A DNA stretch of 64,000 nucleotides from Styela clava (taxonomy: Eukaryota; Chordata; Ascidiacea; Stolidobranchia; Styelidae): positions 6,377,001-6,441,000 of the forward strand of contig NC_135258.1 of assembly GCF_964204865.1 (NCBI RefSeq), given 5' to 3'. Below are positions 58,420 to 64,000 of this stretch, piece after piece (within the stretch, counting starts at the first letter, position 1; every line of letters begins with the position of its first letter). A program made the translations under genes and the position numbers. The notes beneath the pieces are model-generated. The model had not been told where the DNA came from. It was given only the letters and a program-made list of their open reading frames with translations, and ran no database searches.

Positions 58420-59150
58420 TTCTCGGACACTTAATAAGCGGCGGATAATGCTGTTCTTCTATTTTTGATAATATTTCAAATATCGAGTATTGGCATTGGT
58501 TTGAGCGAACTTGTGAATAATGGAACGGGCATGCAAAGTTTTCTTTCCAATTTGTAATAAATTGTTTTTCATCGAAACGTCAATGCCCAATTTAAATGTA
58601 AGCCTCCAACCAATTTCTTTTACGCGGAAGCAGCAGGTCCTTGCATCAATGCAGCTCGTCTAGTGCCTGGTTGACTGCCGGTAAATAAGAAAGTTATTAA
58701 GATATACCAGTATTGCTGACGTAGTTTCCAACCATTTACCGCTACTTTGTTCAACAGGCCCATCAATCTTCGAACCGAGGCGTGCTATGTAAATAATAAA
58801 CTAATCTGTGCTCCGCTGCGAGAGAAATTTCAATCATGTAGCACTTTTTATTGCAAAACGACAAGATTTATAACATGAGAGCGCTTTTACAATAAGTGTT
58901 AGTTTTGGTGTAAAATTTCGACATCGATTTCCGACTTTGACCCGGTAATTTGTTTAGTTTTAACTATAATTTTCAGGCATCTATATACAGCACAGCTTTG
59001 ACTCAAATAGTATTGAATACGACAAACTTCTTGTTACAAATCTGAACCCCAATATGCTTTACTTACTCTTCAATTGCGTAGTCATTTCATTCTGGAAAAC
59101 AATGTAATATCGGATAAATGGATAAAATATAGACAAATAGTCGTAAATTG
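58420..59150. other. Stretch with no recognised feature
   Basis: No gene, repeat family or terminal inverted repeat recognised by eye on either strand. Confidence 0.35.
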
Positions 59151-59159
59151 GTTACAGTG

Positions 59160-59420
59160 TATAGTTATATTTGAAATTTAATATCTGCTCTCGAGTTTAT
59201 ACTGCATTCCGGAGAATATGCAGCGTATGGGTATACGGGCGTACATCGTATAGGTATATAATATTTAAAATTTAATTTTTGCCCTCGAGTTTATACTGCA
59301 TTCCGAAAAATATGCTGCGAATGGGTATACAGACGTAAAGCGTTACAGCGTATAGGTAATCAATATTTAAAATTTGATATTTGCCCTCGTGTTCATACTG
59401 CATTCTGAAGAATATGCCAC
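59160..59420. repeat. Short tandem repeats of about 115 bp
   Basis: Three imperfect units, each with 'tttatactgcattc' (the last as 'ttcatactgcattct'), then 'aatatgc', preceded by 'gccctcg.gtt'. The last unit begins the 656-bp duplication that follows. Confidence 0.7.
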
Positions 59421-60598
59421 ACCGACCGCTACCAATAAAATAACAGTGATCGAGCGTTTACCTATTTCTTTTATATACGTGTTTCCGTGGTTCGTATCCG
59501 AAAGTAATGATAATCCAAGTATGGGTTACCTCACAGGATGTCTGTACATGAGATGACAGCTATGTCCAAACTGGTTTATTGTCACAGAACATTGGTACCT
59601 GGCAACACTCTAAACAAAAATCAAAAATTACTGAAGAAATGATTCGGCATAAGTCATACGTCAAAATATTGACATAAGATATAATTTGTTTGTTATGAAA
59701 GCTGAACAGCGTAAGAAATATAATTATGTGAAACAAAAGATATATCGTTCTCATATATATTAGGTCAATGAACCATTGGCGAACGATATAAAATTTTGAC
59801 ACTGTTGTATACAAATACATTTCGATGTCCAATAAATAAGAACAAGACCTACTACTCTTATTTACAAGGAGCGGCCAAAGTAAGGCCGGAGAGTTAATAT
59901 TAACGAAACATCACAAGAGAGATGAGGATATACAAATAATATGAGTTTATACTGCATTCCGAAAAATATGCAGCGAATGGGTATACAGACGTAAAGCGTT
60001 ACAGCGTATAGGTAATCAATATTTCAAATTTGATATTTGCCCTCGTGTTCATACTGCATTCTGAAGAATATGCCACACCGACCGCTACCAATAAAATAAC
60101 AGTGATCGAGCGTTTACCTATTTCTTTTATATACGTGTTTCCGTGGTTCGTATCCGAAAGTAATGATAATCCAAGTATGGGTTACCTCACAGGATGTCTG
60201 TACATGAGATGACAGCTATGTCCAAACTGGTTTATTGTCACAGAACATTGGTACCTGGCAACACTCTAAACAAAAATCAAAAATTACTGAAGAAATGATT
60301 CGACATAAGTCATACGTTAAAATATTAACATAAGATATAATTTGTTTGTTATGAAAGCTGAACAGCGTAAGAAATATAATTATGTGAAACAAAAGATATA
60401 TCGCTCTCATATATATTAGGTCAATGAACCATTGGCGAACGATATAAAATGTTGACACTGTTGTATACAAATACATTTCGATGTCCAATAAATAAGAACA
60501 AGACCTACTACTCTTATTTACAAGGAGCGGCCAAAGTAAGGCCGGAGAGTTAATATTAACGAAACATCACAAGGGAGATGAGGATATACAAATAATAT
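59287..60598. repeat. Direct tandem duplication, 656-bp unit, two copies
   Basis: Unit A is 59287-59942, unit B 59943-60598, exactly 656 bases apart and differing at only a handful of positions. Each holds two overlapping ORFs (60 codons plus, 90 codons minus) with no recognised domain. Near identity suggests a recent event or an assembly artefact. Confidence 0.9.
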
Positions 60599-60599
60599 G

Positions 60600-61500
60600 A
60601 CTGTTTTATTGGATGTTTATATGGAATTAGGTGTGAATATGGTTCCAGTTCTCATTTATAATGATCTCATTCGTATATGGCATATTGGGGTAACATACAG
60701 CTGGTTTATGGTAGCTACGCAAGACATTTAGCCTATGCTGCTGATAAAGTGCAGTATTCAATTCTCGCTATGAATTAACAGATGTTTGTAGAAAAAGACC
60801 TTATCTACTGTGAGTTGGCCTCTTATCGTCAGTAGGACAATAAAATAAACCAATAGTTTCATTGCCTTCTTCATAAATTTTTACTATTTATAATAAACTG
60901 GAAACAAAGCACTAGTTAAGAATCGAAGAAAAGTAAAAACAAACGGATATATACATATATTACTTATCATTTTACAATCAGGTCAGTTCTAGTACGTTAT
61001 TTATATTAATTATAGCAATCTTTTCTGCATTCGTAGATTTCATTCTCCACGCGCAGAAAGGAGTTTTTACGCATAAAAGACAATGGGCGCCGAGGCTTGG
61101 TGGTTGGAGCGTGCTAGACTTAAATCCTTCCTGAATAATAGTTCCTTACACATCGTTAAATATCAGTGTCATGTTCAAGACGAAAGAAGTGAAATCAGCG
61201 TGATATAAAAATGAATTAGTAGAGTCATATAACATTCATTTCACGGGATGAACACTTGTCGTCCACTCCTATGCTGGCATTATTGATAGGTTGGTGACCT
61301 ACGAACACGGCTATAAACCCGGATATGACTCTGCCTTTTTGTGGTTGCAAACTTTCGGATGTTCATGTAAGGTTTATCAATTAAAGTCATAGATAGAAGT
61401 ACTTAGGAGGTTGTTAAATTCTTGTAGCTATTGGCTTACATTGTTTTTATTGCAAAGAAATCAAAACTACTGTTTTAGTTGATTTCAAATTGTGATCATT
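60600..61500. other. Stretch with no recognised gene
   Basis: AT-rich sequence with no feature recognised. The 3' LTR of the gypsy element on the right might be expected in or near here, but I could not identify one without its partner. Confidence 0.35.
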
Positions 61501-61502
61501 GC

Positions 61503-61605
61503 TTCGGCTCGGCGGTGTGGCGAATCGTGGCAAGCGATAGCAACACGCTCGCCACCGCACCTTTGATTACTTTGCGTGGGTTCACAGGTGCGAATCCCAT
61601 GGGGG
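61503..61605 (+). mobile_element. tRNA-like SINE head
   Basis: The sequence 'cggtgtggcgaatcgtggca' followed by 'cgctcgccaccgcacc' matches the head of the SINE at 43575-43950. A B-box-like 'ggtgcgaatcccatg' follows. The body is missing. It directly abuts the gypsy pol remnant. Confidence 0.55.
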
Positions 61606-61609
61606 ATAA

Positions 61610-64000
61610 TTATGTGTGAGAAGATTGCTGGACTCCTCGCCGCGGTAAGTGTAATAATATTTCTACCCTCGATTTCGGTTCTTGCTTGATCGGGGTCTTA
61701 GCTGGAATTTTCAAACTTCCCTCAGACTGATTGCTGCTGAGTGGCTGATCAGCAATCTCTGCTTTGTTGGCCGAGTTTGAATGTTCTCTAGTAGTTGGTG
61801 GTTTAGGTGAGTTCCATTTGAACACATTCTTCTCTCTTCCCATCAAAGGTGTTTCTGGTACTTTGTTCTCAACATTGGTTGTGGTGGAAGGTTCCACATA
61901 TGGTAAGGCTGGCAAGCTTTCACGCAAATGAATTCGGTCGCGTTTCACCTGATGTTGCTCATTTCGATGTTATATGAACGATCATTCTTCTTTGAGATCA
62001 CTTTCGCAGGAATCCCCATATCTTTTGCTTTATCAAACATTTTCACATCTTGTCCATTGTGAAAAGGCGGTAAACTTTTTGTGTGTTCATCAGCATATTG
62101 CTTTTGTACATCAGTACTATGTTTCACTCTGTATTTGTAGATTTGTGGAACAGTATTGTCTGAATGACAAGGCAATAATGTTGAAATTCGTCTTCCGAAC
62201 AGAAGTTCTGCTGGGCTTGGTAATACATTGTCAATCGGTGTTGCACGGACATTTAGAAGTGCTGCATCTGTATCTCCTCTGGATTTGATGCACTTTTTGA
62301 TAATGGGTTTAATATATTGAATTTGTCGTTCGATAAAACCATTGCTCTGTGGGTTTCTAGCTGTACTGGTTGTATGAGTCATTCCCCAGGCTTCACAAAA
62401 TTTATCATATTTGCTTAAAAAGCACGGTCCATTGTCTGTGACAATCTCTCTCACAGTTCCAAACATGGACAATATTTCTTTGGTTTTAGAAACCACATAT
62501 TCCGCTTTCATTGAATTTAATTCTTTTACAACAGGGTACCTGCTGTAGTAATCAGATATTATCAAGAAAATTCTACCTTGAATTTCGAACAAGTCTGAAC
62601 CAAGCTTGACCCATGGATGTGATGGTCGTTCATGCATAATCATTGGTTCTTTTGTTTGCTGTGGTTGTAGTTCTTGACAATATTCACATGACTTGCAAAT
62701 ATTTTCAATATCTTTGTATATTCTTGGCCAATATACGCAATCTCGTGCAAGTCTACGAGTTTTTTCGATACCTTGATGACCATGGTGCAATTGTTGTAGA
62801 ATTGTTAATCGGATATGTTCTGGAATAAGTACTTGCTTACCCTTAAATATTATTCCATTTTCAATAGCTAATTCATCTCTGAAGTTCCAAAAGTCTCTTA
62901 TTGCAATTGGTACTTCTTTTATCTCATCAGGCCATCCTTCATAAATCATCTGACTCAAAGATTTTAAAGCAGGATCACGAAGAGTTTCTTCCCTGATCTG
63001 AGCTTGTTTGTTGAAGGAAAAATTCAACATATCAATTTCCACATTTAAAGATTCGCATATGATAGTCTCTATTCGACTGTCTAGTTCAATGTCATCACTT
63101 TTATCAGTGTTTGGCAACCTTGATAGTGTATCTGCAAGTATCATCTCTTTACCTGGACGATATTTTACCACAAAATCATATCTTTGAATTTTTGTTATCA
63201 TCCTTTGCAGTCATGGTGGTGCAGAATGAATAGGCTTTTTAAAAATCATTTCCAACGGCTTATGGTCAGTTATTACAGTAAAATCTTTGCCATAAAGATA
63301 GTGGTGAAATCTCTGGATACCATGAACAACTGCTAATTATTCACGTTCAATATTGCAGTAACTAGATTGAGTATTTGACAAAGATTTGCTTGCAAATGCT
63401 ACAGCTCCATGCTTCTATACAAATGCTGCTCCAAGTCCTCTCATGGATCCATCAACTTTCAAATTCACTGGCAATTTCGGATCGTAGTATTGCAATCCAA
63501 AGTTAGACGCGACCATTTCTTTTACTTCATCAAATACTTTTTGATGGTCTCTGTCCCATTGAAACGAAATATCTTTCTTTAATAAGTCTCCGAGTATTTC
63601 AGATTTCTCAGATAAATTTGGCAAATGACATGCCAGAAATGTTGCCATTCCCATGAATTTTGTAGCTCTTGTTTATCTCGGGGCGTTGGCATTTTTATAA
63701 TGTCCTCCACTTTTTTAGGATCTGGCAAAACTCCTTTATCGGTGTATATTCCTCCGAAAAATGAAATTTTGTTTGTTTTGAACACACATTTTTGTGAATT
63801 CAACATAAGACCTTCTTTTCGTGCCACTTCCATGAAGTGCGATAGTCGTTTGTCATGTTCGGCCTCAGTTGAACCATGAATAACAATATCATCAGATATT
63901 CCAACACATCCTTCACATTGTTCAATTATTGCATCCATTCTTTTCTGGAAAAAATCTTGGCTTACATTCAAACCAAATGGTAGTCGAAGAAAGCAAAATC
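61610..64000 (-). pseudogene. Ty3/gypsy retrotransposon pol, 3' part, degenerate
   Basis: Reading leftward from the window edge: reverse transcriptase with the DDIV catalytic pair (63971-63579), a frameshift near 63655, RNase H (from about 63654) with in-frame stops at 63415-63417, 63337-63339 and 63211-63213, and integrase (63201-61945). The integrase has the His-His-Cys-Cys finger (HHGHQGIEKTRR, then CKSCEYC), and the core acids in SDLFE, TDNGPCF and SNGFIERQ. A frameshift at about 61950 separates a Pro/Ser-rich C-terminal tail (61948-61610). No envelope-like frame follows. gag, protease and the 5' LTR would lie beyond the right edge. The element type is a gypsy LTR retrotransposon. The stops and shifts mean it is inactive. 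Confidence 0.88.

Noticed and set aside
59560-59832. Minus-strand 90-codon hydrophobic ORF, repeated at 60216-60488
   Set aside because: Rich in Ile, Phe and Tyr as expected from AT-rich DNA, no recognised domain; its conservation is that of the duplicate unit.
61503-61605. Possible tRNA gene
   Set aside because: Only box-like motifs are present, the sequence belongs to a SINE family seen in introns at 20110 and 43575, and no full cloverleaf was seen.

Overview
The window reads as AT-rich animal nuclear DNA. Genes are small, with short exons split by GT-AG introns, and the space between them is filled with metazoan transposons: a two-ORF LINE, a Ty3/gypsy pol, several hAT elements, a FLYWCH-MULE, tRNA-derived SINEs and many MITEs. 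The host genes encode secreted cationic peptide precursors whose layout (signal peptide, core starting Gly-Trp, acidic tail containing Asp-Glu-Glu-Phe) matches what I recall of ascidian styelins. I therefore suggest a tunicate such as a styelid sea squirt. That is inference; no database search was possible.

The window is mostly a tandem array of one locus. Four plus-strand copies of a four-exon peptide gene lie at 18793-21609, 31847-34553, 41783-45210 and 52460-56025. I assembled these exons by hand; none is a long ORF. Copies 1, 3 and 4 splice into open frames of 157, 163 and 163 codons. Copy 2 has a stop in exon 2. Each gene sits in a repeated unit: unit 1 (about 2190-3998 plus 17259-22470), unit 2 (about 25930-35262), unit 3 (35711-46330) and unit 4 (46411-57168). 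Units 3 and 4 are nearly identical direct duplicates offset by about 10.7 kb. Between units 1 and 2, on the minus strand, lie two exons of a fibrinogen-related (FReD) gene, so two immune-type gene families are neighbours here. An inverted copy of the gene-upstream block at 1-400 predicts a further, oppositely oriented gene just left of the window.

Transposons interrupt the array, and paralogous units supply the empty sites. A 13.26 kb element (3999-17258) splits unit 1. Its long inverted arms are built from 16-bp tandem repeats, like a foldback element. Inside it are a FLYWCH-MULE transposase gene (broken by a 2,176-bp TIR element with a 10-bp target duplication) and a 6.5 kb LINE (itself hit by a MITE). 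Unit 2 is split by an hAT element (26170-29767) that carries a second, apparently intact hAT with a 600-codon transposase. Units 3 and 4 share hAT MITEs that copies 1 or 2 lack.

Right of the array (57169-64000) are MITEs, a 656-bp direct tandem duplication (59287-60598), a SINE head and the 3' part of a degenerate minus-strand Ty3/gypsy element running off the window edge.
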